Source of the DNA: a virus
Virus record (IMG/VR): IMGVR_UViG_3300006802_000672
Span: 1 to 21,848 of that record
Direction: 5' to 3' (one strand)
DNA length: 21,848 nucleotides
Below the pieces are notes generated by a model. The model saw nothing but the letters and a program-made list of their open reading frames with translations, was not told the origin of the DNA and did not search any database. The translations under genes were made by a program, and so were the position numbers. Below are positions 11,852-20,085 of the stretch, one piece after another (the stretch's first letter is position 1; every line of letters starts with the position of its first letter).

Positions 11852-14466
11852 GTACTAATATAATCAAACCTAGCACACAGGTTAATAATATTAGTATTTA
11901 TGATGATTCCAAGCCACTAAATTCATCATTGCAAACAGGCTCAACCAGCCTTGAAAACGACATACAGGGCGTTTTAAGCGTATTAAATGCGATTAAGGAC
12001 GCAACCCTAACGGGTAAGTGGTACGACGATATTTTTGAGGTTAATTCAAAAAAACGAGGCATAAAACAATTAAACGTTGATTTAAACACGTTAGAGATTG
12101 AAGTGGCCAATTTAATAATTGAAAATCAAAACTATTATTTAGTTTCGGCCTCATTTAACACAGCCACAGGATTATTGACGATGACGCTTAATAATGGGGT
12201 AAACGTTACGGTTAATCTTGATGGTCGTTACCTAACAGGAATAGCTGATGAGTCTATAACAAACCCCAAATTAGCACATATTGCAACGGGGACGGTCAAA
12301 GGACGTACAACAGCTGGAACCGGTGACGTTGAAGACCTAAACATTCAAACACAATTAAAACCGGCCTTAAATCTAACAAAAAACGATGTGGGATTATCCA
12401 ATGTGCAAAACGTCGATACAACCAACGCCTCAAATATTGCCGACGGTTCAGTATCCAATACTGAATTTCAATATTTAGCCAATGTCACCAGTGACATACA
12501 GGCCCAGATTAATGGACTAGGCCCGTCGAAATACCTAGTAAGTGCTAGTTTTAATACATTGAATGGGGTATTAACTCTAACATTGAATGACACATCGACG
12601 ATTACGGCTAATTTTGATGGTAGGTATCTACAAAATGTTATTGATGATACATCGCCACAATTGGGTGGCAATTTATTTTTAAACAACAATGATATTTTAG
12701 GTACGGGTAATATCCAAATCGACGGAGAAATTGAGGCAAATTTACACATTGGCCCGTTACGAGGTGAAATTTGTTTCAACGCCAAAGCAGGCGAAGCGAT
12801 AACTAAAGGCGACCCCGTTTATATTAGCAATTTTGACACAGTGGGCAATACGCCCGTTGTTGGTATATCCGATGCCGATAGTCCCAAAAAAATGCCGTCG
12901 TTTGGATTGGCAAAAGCTAACGCATCTCTAAACGCTAGTGTAACCATAGTCACATTCGGAACACTAGATGGGATTGATACATCATCCTTCAATTTAGGCG
13001 ATATACTGTATATATCGACCACAGGAACATTGACCAATGTGAAGCCAACCGGCGAAACGGCATTGATACAAAATATCGGTAAGGTTATGCGGTCACATGC
13101 AAGCAATGGGGCAATTAAAGTGGGTGGGGCAGGGCGTAGCAATGACACCCCCAATCTCAACAATGGCAATGTATTCATTGGTAACGCATCCAATCAGGCC
13201 GAGGCACGAGCATTAACGCTTGATGATGTATCAGAGACATCCACTAAAAAAATATTAACCGATATCGAACAAACCAAATTAAGTAATATTAGCGTCACCC
13301 AGCCCGTTGATTTAGATACCATGGAATCGGATGTTTCCGTGAATAATACAAAAATAACCAATGCCACACATACGGGCGATGTGACAGGATCGCAGGCATT
13401 AACAATATCGAATAATGCCGTTGATAATAATAAATTGTCAGACATGGCACAGGGTACTGTTAAGGCCCGAACCAATGTGGGAACCGGAGACCCACAAGAC
13501 GTTGACATATCAACAACATTTAAATCGGCGTTAGGATTAATAAAAGATGATGTGGGTTTATCCAACGTCCAAAACGTTGACCAAACCAATGCTAGTAATA
13601 TAACAACGGGGACATTAGATATTCCTTCAGGCAATTTTACCACGGGCCTCAATGTTGGGTTTTCAGGCGGTACGACTTCTGACCGAATTAATCTTGGGGA
13701 TAGTGCATTTTATATTGATAGAGGTAACGCAAATCTCCCATTAATTAATTTTGACCCCAGCGACTATCTTTCTTACAACCGAACAAATAACGCATTGTCC
13801 ATGGTCATGGGTGGAATTGAGGAGCTAAAATTATCGACGGGCGTTAATTATCCGACCCTTACCATGCGAGGCCAAGCCGTACTAAACGAGGCCGACCGAA
13901 CAGTATACGGCAGCGGCGATGATTTAAATAATTTTAAATCTTGTGGGATATATGTGATAGGTGCACTAATAGCTAATTTACCACCACAGCGTGATACAAA
14001 CGAATCATCGTACGTATTGCATGTTTATACGTGGGGGGCACAGAATGGGATACAAATTCTATATTGTACGGACCGTGACGCAGCTAATAAACACAACGCT
14101 ATCTATTCACGATGTTGGGAAAACACTCTATGGACAGACTGGAATTGTGTTTCATCGACCCCCGAGGAATTGTGTGATGTGGTTGTGTCTATTGGCATTA
14201 CCTATACCAATTTTACTGTTAATGAAGCTTTAAGCACGATTGCAACTCGTTATAAGTGGGTTTTAATTATGTATGAATCATCCGCTTATGCAGGCAGTAT
14301 GATACTTGACGGCCCTACTATCGATATCAATCAAAATTGGGAAATCGGAAAATATTCAACGAGATCAATAAATTTTAAAACGCCAACGTCGTCAAGCTCA
14401 ACAACATGGCAGGCGGCGGCCTCAGGCGTAACACTAACAAGAATTAAAATGATAGGGTATAGATAA
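11848..14466 (+). CDS. Tail or neck fibre protein with pyocin-knob-like domain
   Basis: An 872-residue fibre, the longest gene in the window. Residues 1-95 look like a virion-anchoring region. Two related beta segments (YLVSASFNT...DGRYL) lie at about 97-129 and 229-261. Two related repeats (GTVKxRTxxGTGD...DVGLSNVQNVD) lie at about 148-190 and 536-578. Residues about 305-430 form a domain seen in other phage fibres (AKAGEAITKGDPVYISN...MPSFGLA). Residues about 693-769 (GIYVIGALIANLPP...LWTDWNCVSS) resemble the pyocin knob, often a receptor-binding part. The last 100 residues are probably the host-specific tip. Its position between head-closure and neck-terminator genes is odd for a tail fibre. 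Confidence 0.8.
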   Translation: MSTNIIKPSTQVNNISIYDDSKPLNSSLQTGSTSLENDIQGVLSVLNAIKDATLTGKWYDDIFEVNSKKRGIKQLNVDLNTLEIEVANLIIENQNYYLVSASFNTATGLLTMTLNNGVNVTVNLDGRYLTGIADESITNPKLAHIATGTVKGRTTAGTGDVEDLNIQTQLKPALNLTKNDVGLSNVQNVDTTNASNIADGSVSNTEFQYLANVTSDIQAQINGLGPSKYLVSASFNTLNGVLTLTLNDTSTITANFDGRYLQNVIDDTSPQLGGNLFLNNNDILGTGNIQIDGEIEANLHIGPLRGEICFNAKAGEAITKGDPVYISNFDTVGNTPVVGISDADSPKKMPSFGLAKANASLNASVTIVTFGTLDGIDTSSFNLGDILYISTTGTLTNVKPTGETALIQNIGKVMRSHASNGAIKVGGAGRSNDTPNLNNGNVFIGNASNQAEARALTLDDVSETSTKKILTDIEQTKLSNISVTQPVDLDTMESDVSVNNTKITNATHTGDVTGSQALTISNNAVDNNKLSDMAQGTVKARTNVGTGDPQDVDISTTFKSALGLIKDDVGLSNVQNVDQTNASNITTGTLDIPSGNFTTGLNVGFSGGTTSDRINLGDSAFYIDRGNANLPLINFDPSDYLSYNRTNNALSMVMGGIEELKLSTGVNYPTLTMRGQAVLNEADRTVYGSGDDLNNFKSCGIYVIGALIANLPPQRDTNESSYVLHVYTWGAQNGIQILYCTDRDAANKHNAIYSRCWENTLWTDWNCVSSTPEELCDVVVSIGITYTNFTVNEALSTIATRYKWVLIMYESSAYAGSMILDGPTIDINQNWEIGKYSTRSINFKTPTSSSSTTWQAAASGVTLTRIKMIGYR

Positions 14467-15318
14467 ATGAGCGAAATCGAAATATCTACAACAAATTCAT
14501 ACTTAATATGTTTTAATGAAAATAACTACCAATGTAATTTTGTAAAAAATAATCCTGTTGATATCGCTATGATGCAAAGAAATGGTATTGATAGATCATC
14601 ATGGCTACCATCCCCACCAGAATTTATCCCCGATCAATCAATATGCGTAAACGACGCAGGAATCCCCCGATTAGCAACCCCAGCGGAATTACAATACAAA
14701 ATAGGATACGATAATAATGGCGTGCAGGCGACATACTATCTAGTTAACGTTGGTGAGCCACAATTAACAGCCGATTTTTATTTGCGATTGTACTTAGATG
14801 CTCCCAGTGGGTTCGGTACAGACAACCATTTTTTTAGTTTAATCAATACGACAACAGACGAAAAATTTAATTTATCGGCTAATAATACCAATCAGTTTTT
14901 TAAATACAAAAAAAACGAAATTGAAATAACAGCTGTCCCAGAGGCATTGCGAGCCGTTTTTGAACAGTGCAAAAAAAACATAATTATTGGTGATTGGTTA
15001 CCAGCTATTAATGAAAAAAAAGACGAATTAATTCAAACAATTAACGCTAGTGACAGAACGATGATTTTGGGTAGTTTGAAAACTGAATCGAAATACTATA
15101 CCGACACATGGCAATTGTTCTATCAACGGCTTCAGAATATCAGATTTAACCCCACCTTAGATTTTTCGAATGACCAGCGTACTACGGCTGATCGATTGAT
15201 ATCATCCATTGATGTTTACACTGAGAAAAAAAGGCTACTTTTAGGTCACATGCAGGGATTAACCATCGAACAATTACAAGCATTCAATCCGTTGGCCGAT
15301 GAATGGTGGGCGGTATAA
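14467..15318 (+). CDS. Hypothetical protein coupled to the fibre gene
   Basis: A 283-residue protein that begins directly after the fibre stop (TAA then ATG). I do not recognise a family. The first 170 residues look beta-rich (TYYLVNVGEPQLTADFYLRLYLD), while the last 110 are helical and end in LADEWWAV. From position it could be a fibre chaperone or a second fibre component. It is longer than common tail fibre assembly proteins and shows no clear match to them. Confidence 0.6.
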   Translation: MSEIEISTTNSYLICFNENNYQCNFVKNNPVDIAMMQRNGIDRSSWLPSPPEFIPDQSICVNDAGIPRLATPAELQYKIGYDNNGVQATYYLVNVGEPQLTADFYLRLYLDAPSGFGTDNHFFSLINTTTDEKFNLSANNTNQFFKYKKNEIEITAVPEALRAVFEQCKKNIIIGDWLPAINEKKDELIQTINASDRTMILGSLKTESKYYTDTWQLFYQRLQNIRFNPTLDFSNDQRTTADRLISSIDVYTEKKRLLLGHMQGLTIEQLQAFNPLADEWWAV

Positions 15319-16085
15319 TGAGACAGGTTTATTACAATTTAACGTCACAAGTTAACGGTATTACCGATACGTTTAGTTTTAATGACCAATTAGGCAAACA
15401 TTCAACGTCAGTTTTTAGTGTTAGGTGGAATACGACAACCGTACCACAATCAGATATTACAGAGTTAAGTAATACTAGTTTTAGGCTTGATTTTGTTCCA
15501 GAATCGGGCGATATATTAGAGGTATGGTATCTATCTAATCAGGTCACTCCGCGTATAGAGTTACCCGATAGTGGCATATCAGGCGACCAAATTACCTATA
15601 CCCAAATACAAGACATTATATGGGATTGGGTAGATGCATATTCAACCGATTACGAAGGGGTTCCGAGTGTAAAATATCCCGTTATATGGGCCGAGCAGTC
15701 CGGCCCACAGCCAACCGGTCGATTTATAACATTAAAAATTATCAGTTTTACACCTACAGAAATCACGAATAATTATGATTATAAAGATGGTGAGTATCAA
15801 TACTACAAAAATGTATCTATAACGCTATCAATTAACGCCTATGGTGGTAACGCTATACATATATTACAGCAGATTGATAATTCTTTAATTCTGCCAGAAA
15901 CAAGGGAATATTTTAGATCGGCACACTTAACCCAATACGACAGTACAGACGTTGAAGATTTAACCGTTTTACTAAATTCTAATTTCGAAAATAGAGTAAA
16001 TCTTGACGTTCAATTCTATTGTACAAGAACCATTACTTCGAGCGTAGGATGGATAGAAAATGTAACAACACCAACAATACTATAA
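15318..16085 (+). CDS. Neck/tail terminator protein (LIC_12616-like) with extra N-terminal domain
   Basis: The predicted protein has 255 residues. From about residue 90 (YTQIQDIIWDWVDAY, VIWAEQSGPQPTGRFITLKI, then SITLSINAYGGNAI and NRVNLDVQFYCTRT) it fits the LIC_12616/neck-terminator group, which caps the tail. The first 75 residues (VYYNLTSQVNGITDTFSF...SGDILEVWYLSN) form a separate small beta domain common on phage surface proteins. ATG 15318 shares bases with the preceding stop (TAATG); the upstream in-frame ATG 15303 lies inside the previous gene and is rejected. Confidence 0.75.
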   Translation: MRQVYYNLTSQVNGITDTFSFNDQLGKHSTSVFSVRWNTTTVPQSDITELSNTSFRLDFVPESGDILEVWYLSNQVTPRIELPDSGISGDQITYTQIQDIIWDWVDAYSTDYEGVPSVKYPVIWAEQSGPQPTGRFITLKIISFTPTEITNNYDYKDGEYQYYKNVSITLSINAYGGNAIHILQQIDNSLILPETREYFRSAHLTQYDSTDVEDLTVLLNSNFENRVNLDVQFYCTRTITSSVGWIENVTTPTIL

Positions 16086-16094
16086 TGTTATAAT
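16086..16094 (+). promoter_or_regulatory. Extended -10 promoter element (TGTTATAAT), copy 6, before tail sheath
   Basis: An exact ATGTTATAAT directly after the stop of the neck-terminator gene. A start near 16101 leaves a leader of about 17 bases containing AGGAGG at 16103-16108 before ATG 16118. It would boost sheath and tube production. Confidence 0.55.
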
Positions 16095-16117
16095 AAAATT
16101 TTAGGAGGTATAAAAAA

Positions 16118-17713
16118 ATGAGCAGTATAGATGAAGTAGTCATAGTCAATATTAATAGGGAGGCGGTAGGCGTAACGCAGACCGGATTCGGTACCCCGTT
16201 GGTATTGGGCCAGCATACCCGATTCCCCGAATTAATCAAATCATATACGTCAATAAGTGAAGTGGCTGATGATTTTAGCACAACCGATGCAGAATATAAA
16301 AAAGCGTTAGCGTTATTTTCACAAGCCGTTAAACCACCAGTAATCAAAATTGGTAAACGCACGGCCAACGTGGCACAGGTTGCCAATATATCAGTACCCA
16401 CGGTATCAGATACCACGTCATACGTTGTAACCCTTAATGGTACGGCTTATGAATACGTATCAGGTGGCGGTGCAACAGCATCCAGCATCGTTGATGGTTT
16501 AATTTTAGCCATTACGGCAGGAGGGGAACCCGTAACTCTAACCGATAACGGCAATGACTTTGATATTACGGCCAATCTAGCCGGTTTTGGGTTCAGTGTA
16601 ACCACTACAGCAAATTTAAGTGTGTCAGCTACACAGGCCAATGTATCGGTAGTTACTAACCTACAAGCCATTCAAGATGTTGACGATGATTTTTATTTTG
16701 TTTTATTGACCAGCAAAACACAGCAAGACATATATCAAATGGCACAATACATCGAAGCACAAGAGAAATTATTCGTGGCATTAACCAATGATGCCGATGT
16801 TATCCAGTCACTACGTGCCACATTAACTCTAACGTTTGACATTGATTTTGTTACTAGTAATACCATTGATTTAGATATTGATGAGGTGGCAATCGCACAG
16901 ACAACATTTACAACAGATCAGGCCACTACAATCGGTATTTTAGCCCAAAATATTCAGGATAGTTCAAAAGTATTAACCGCAACCGTAACAGGCCCAAGAG
17001 AAATAACAATCGTAGCAGAAAATGCGGGCGTTGTATTAGATATTGATAATATCGTGGTGGCCGGTGGAGCGTCGCAAGCGGTTGGTACAGTGGCGACCGT
17101 GGTTGACCCCGTAGGTGATATTGGATCAATACTAAAATCATTAAACTATAACCGAACCAGTTTAATTTACTCATCGACCACAACAAACAACCTAGACGGG
17201 GCATGGGTTGGAATTTGCTCACCAGAAAAAGCCGGCTCCGTTAATTGGTCATTCAAGACGTTGGCCGGAGAAGTGGCGGATGCCCTAACAGGGAGCCAAA
17301 AACTATCTGCACACTCAAAAAATGTAAATACATATACAACCGTGGGCGGTATTGGTATCACCCAAAATGGCTATGTATCCAAGTCACCAAATTATATTGA
17401 TGTAATCCGTGGCGATGACTTCACCAAAGCACGACTCCAAGAAAAAATATTAACAATTTTAGCAACACAGAAAAAAGTGAGCTATACAGAAGCCGGCCTT
17501 GATATTATCCGTGCAGGAATTGTAGAAGTTATTAATTTAGCCATATCTCAGGGCATATACTCAGAAGATTTTACGCCGGTAATCAATATACCGAAAGTGA
17601 GTGCTATACCAGATGCGGACAAAAACGCACGATTACTACAAGGTATAACGATTAACGTGGTTAGAGCGGGAGCGATTAACAAAGTATCGTTACAGCTAAA
17701 TATTTCATTATAA
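16118..17713 (+). CDS. Tail sheath protein (DUF3383-like) with two inserted beta domains
   Basis: The predicted protein has 531 residues. It starts with SSIDEVVIVNINREAVGVTQTGFGTPLVLG, typical of DUF3383 sheath proteins, and ends with the C-terminal sheath domain: SHSKNVNTYTTVGGIGITQNG-type loop, DVIRGDDFTKARLQEKILTIL, and the last strand INVVRAGAINKVSLQLNISL. Between these, inserts at about residues 101-180 and 235-332 are beta-rich and likely lie on the outside of the tail. A sheath means a contractile tail (myovirus). It has a strong AGGAGG ribosome site and its own promoter motif. Confidence 0.88.
   Translation: MSSIDEVVIVNINREAVGVTQTGFGTPLVLGQHTRFPELIKSYTSISEVADDFSTTDAEYKKALALFSQAVKPPVIKIGKRTANVAQVANISVPTVSDTTSYVVTLNGTAYEYVSGGGATASSIVDGLILAITAGGEPVTLTDNGNDFDITANLAGFGFSVTTTANLSVSATQANVSVVTNLQAIQDVDDDFYFVLLTSKTQQDIYQMAQYIEAQEKLFVALTNDADVIQSLRATLTLTFDIDFVTSNTIDLDIDEVAIAQTTFTTDQATTIGILAQNIQDSSKVLTATVTGPREITIVAENAGVVLDIDNIVVAGGASQAVGTVATVVDPVGDIGSILKSLNYNRTSLIYSSTTTNNLDGAWVGICSPEKAGSVNWSFKTLAGEVADALTGSQKLSAHSKNVNTYTTVGGIGITQNGYVSKSPNYIDVIRGDDFTKARLQEKILTILATQKKVSYTEAGLDIIRAGIVEVINLAISQGIYSEDFTPVINIPKVSAIPDADKNARLLQGITINVVRAGAINKVSLQLNISL
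16820..17113 (+). repeat. Inserted decoration domain, member 2 (in sheath protein)
   Basis: Residues about 235-332 of the sheath protein follow the order LTFDIDFVTSNTI, then QTTFTTDQATTIGILAQNI, then REITIVA, then NIVVAGGASQ. This parallels the cement protein insert element by element. The sheath insert at 16418-16657 (residues 101-180) is a looser relative. Confidence 0.6.
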
Positions 17714-17726
17714 GGAGGTTTAAAAA

Positions 17727-18140
17727 ATGGCATTACATAGTATTAAAGATTTTTCGATTATATACGGAGCAACCGAGATTACAGGATTGGCCGAGGATGG
17801 GGTATCGATAGCATTTAACGGTGAAGGGTACACTCAAACGATAGGGGCTCAGGGTGAGGTATCATTAAACCTAGACGCCAACGAATCGGCAACGGTTACT
17901 ATCAATTTGTTGTCCACCAGTCAATCTAACGATTATCTATCTAATTTGTATCAGTTAGGTAGAAATGGTGGGACCAAAGAATACCCGTTGGTATTACGAG
18001 ATCATAACGGAAACACACTATACACAAGCTCAAACGCTGTTATTAAACGCATACCCGATACAACCCGAGGCAAAGAAACCGGCACAAACCCATGGGAGAT
18101 TATATGCGGGCGTTTAGTAGGATACGAAGGCGGTAATTAA
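17727..18140 (+). CDS. Tail tube protein (DUF3277-like)
   Basis: A 137-residue protein. ALHSIKDFSIIYGATEITGLAEDGVSIAFNGEGYTQTIGAQGEVSLNLDANESATVTINLLSTSQSNDYLSNLYQ fits the DUF3277 phage structural family, the inner tube of contractile tails. The closing IKRIPDTTRGKETGTNPWEIICGRL matches too. It follows the sheath gene, the usual order. AGGAGGT at 17713-17719 is a strong ribosome site, as expected for an abundant protein. Confidence 0.85.
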   Translation: MALHSIKDFSIIYGATEITGLAEDGVSIAFNGEGYTQTIGAQGEVSLNLDANESATVTINLLSTSQSNDYLSNLYQLGRNGGTKEYPLVLRDHNGNTLYTSSNAVIKRIPDTTRGKETGTNPWEIICGRLVGYEGGN

Positions 18141-18142
18141 TC

Positions 18143-18586
18143 ATGAATTTAATTGAGTTCGAAGTAAATTATAAAGATGACGTATATTATTATGGCATCG
18201 ATTTACTTCAAGTAGATGAAGGCATTAAAACGGGCGTTAAACTAACCAAATATTTTGGTGATAGTATTGCCAATGTTAAAAGTTTTAGTGGGGATTTTTT
18301 GGATCAACAAATTGGCCCTATTATTGCAGGCATTATATATAAAATCGACGCCCAAGAATTAATTGATCTTAAACGAACATTATTAAAAAACCTTAAAAAG
18401 AGGAACGAAAAAGGCGAGTATATTCCATTCGATTTAGAAACTGAGTTTAAAGGCAAATTCGCATTGTTATGTAAGGTTTTAGGACAAATAATCAAATATA
18501 ACTATGAGGATTTTTTTTTAATGTTAAAGGACGCTTTCAGTGGCGAGGGGGTGGCGGGAATGTCCCAAACGTCGAAACAAAAATAG
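18143..18586 (+). CDS. Tail assembly chaperone, short form (G-like)
   Basis: A 147-residue protein between tube and tape measure genes, the fixed place of the tail assembly chaperones. Residues DLLQVDEGIKTGVKLTKYFGDSIANV and the charged IDAQELIDLKRTLLKNLKKRNEKGEYIPF segment fit small helical chaperones of myoviruses, which are not in the virion. The gene carries a run of nine T and an A at 18511-18520 that contains TTTTTTA in the right phase for a -1 ribosomal shift; the -1 frame then runs to 18753. Confidence 0.72.
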   Translation: MNLIEFEVNYKDDVYYYGIDLLQVDEGIKTGVKLTKYFGDSIANVKSFSGDFLDQQIGPIIAGIIYKIDAQELIDLKRTLLKNLKKRNEKGEYIPFDLETEFKGKFALLCKVLGQIIKYNYEDFFLMLKDAFSGEGVAGMSQTSKQK

Positions 18587-18753
18587 AATGGTGGATATGG
18601 AGGCCCGTCATGGAAAAATTAGGCACACTTAAAGAAGTTAAACATGAATGGACAATCCCCGATTTATTGGACGCACATGAATGTTTAGATTATAAATCAT
18701 ATGTTCAAGATTTTGAGCTAAAACAACTAAAGGAAAAAAATGGCCACAGTTAG
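18143..18753 (+). CDS. Tail assembly chaperone, long frameshift form (G-T-like fusion)
   Basis: The -1 frame is open from 18508 to TAG 18751-18753, filling the otherwise empty 153-base gap before the tape measure gene. It encodes KIEWWIWRPVMEKLGTLKEVKHEWTIPDLLDAHE... in parts, the typical composition of the second chaperone half. A -1 slip on T-TTT-TTA (18514-18520) would give a fusion of 203 residues. A second possible slip site is AAA before the TAG at 18584, which gives the same length. ATG 18610 with a nearby GGAGG (18599-18603) could also start the second half alone (47 residues). The order short and long chaperone, then tape measure, is conserved in phages. Confidence 0.65.
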
Positions 18754-20077
18754 AGAATTAGTCACAAAATGGGCGTTCGATGCCGACACGCACAAAGTGG
18801 AGCAGTTTAATACCAGCTTAAAAAACGCGTCAAAAAAAATGCAGGATGTGGGCGGTAAATTCCAGAAATTTGGCCGTAATGCAACCATAGGCGTATCATT
18901 GCCTTTATTATTTTTAGGGAAAAAAATGGTGGGTATCGCGTCAGAAGCACAGGAGACACAATCAAAATTTAATGATGTGTTCATGGAGATTAGTGGCGAG
19001 GCACAAGTCATGGCCAATGCATTATCCAAAAATTTTGGCATGGCTAGAGATGAAGCCCAAGAGTTATTAGCCAACACCGCTGATTTATTAATAGGTTTTG
19101 GGTTTACTAGAAAAGAAGCGTTAAAACTATCAAATGCAGTGCAGGAGCTATCAGTTGATTTAGTCTCATTTACTAATTTTTCGGGTGGTGTAACGGGTGC
19201 ATCACGAGCATTTACCAAGGCATTGCTTGGGGAAACCGAATCAATCAAATCGTTAAATAAAGTGGTAAGACAAGAAGATATAATGAAACAGGTTCGAATT
19301 AATGCCGCCAAAGGCTTAATTTTTGAAACATTGAATCAAGCCAAAGCACAAGCGACCTTTAATATTATACAAGAACAATCACGAGCGGCCATAGGTAATT
19401 ATGCGAGAACACAAGAAGACTTTGCCAACGTTTTGAGAAAAACAGAGGCTGAAATGCGTGATTTGAGTGCCACTTTAGGTGGTGATTTTATTCCGCAATT
19501 ATCTAAATTATTAACACGTATCAATGGAGTCCTTGACCGATTTAGTCAATTAGACGCAAGAATTAAAAAAATAATTCTAGCGATTGGCGGTTTAGGTATT
19601 GTATTGCCCCCAATAATATTACTTTTAGGTACATTAATTAATTCGGTTGGTGTTATTGTAGGAGGCTTAACATTACTAAAACCAGTATTTATGGCATTAG
19701 GAGTAGGTTTGCGTTTTATGCTTGGGCCGTTAGGTTTAGTTGTAGGCGGATTTTTACTAATTAAAGAAATTATGAAATGGATGGATGGTAAAAAAAATAT
19801 TTTCACGACGATTTCTGATATGGTTAAGGGAATAAATACCCCCGAAAAAGCTAGACAGTTTTATATGCATTCACCAATCCCACAGAATTTTTTTGGGAAT
19901 CCATCACAGAATAATAATAATCAAAGTATCAATGTAAATGCCCCGATCAATGTTAGCGTGCCACCGTCAACCGATCAGGCGAGTATTGGCCCAGCTATTA
20001 CAGACGGCATAAGAACCGCAATGAATGACACATTTAGGCAGGCTATTAATTACAGTTCACCGGTATTTACGGTGTAG
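18740..20077 (+). CDS. Tape measure protein (short)
   Basis: A 445-residue protein. The first part is helical and charged (VEQFNTSLKNASKKMQDVGGKFQKFG), then comes a TP901-type core with SEAQETQSKFNDVFMEISGEAQVMANALSKNFGMA at about 67-101 and DLVSFTNFSGGV at 140-151. A long hydrophobic stretch lies at about 277-343. An Asn-rich segment and a helical C terminus follow. It sets tail length during assembly and probably enters the host membrane during infection. The size is small for a tape measure protein. Its start overlaps the frameshifted chaperone end by 14 bases. Confidence 0.85.
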   Translation: MATVRELVTKWAFDADTHKVEQFNTSLKNASKKMQDVGGKFQKFGRNATIGVSLPLLFLGKKMVGIASEAQETQSKFNDVFMEISGEAQVMANALSKNFGMARDEAQELLANTADLLIGFGFTRKEALKLSNAVQELSVDLVSFTNFSGGVTGASRAFTKALLGETESIKSLNKVVRQEDIMKQVRINAAKGLIFETLNQAKAQATFNIIQEQSRAAIGNYARTQEDFANVLRKTEAEMRDLSATLGGDFIPQLSKLLTRINGVLDRFSQLDARIKKIILAIGGLGIVLPPIILLLGTLINSVGVIVGGLTLLKPVFMALGVGLRFMLGPLGLVVGGFLLIKEIMKWMDGKKNIFTTISDMVKGINTPEKARQFYMHSPIPQNFFGNPSQNNNNQSINVNAPINVSVPPSTDQASIGPAITDGIRTAMNDTFRQAINYSSPVFTV

Positions 20078-20085
20078 AATAGATT

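Noticed and set aside
13194-13652. Minus-strand open frame of 152 codons opposite the fibre gene
   Set aside because: Antisense shadow of a repetitive low-stop gene; no ribosome site or family resemblance.
18727-19311. Minus-strand open frame of 194 codons opposite the tape measure gene
   Set aside because: It lies fully antisense to a well-supported gene and has a composition of mirrored codons (Ser, Leu, Asn, Ala, Thr mixture) without a recognisable fold.
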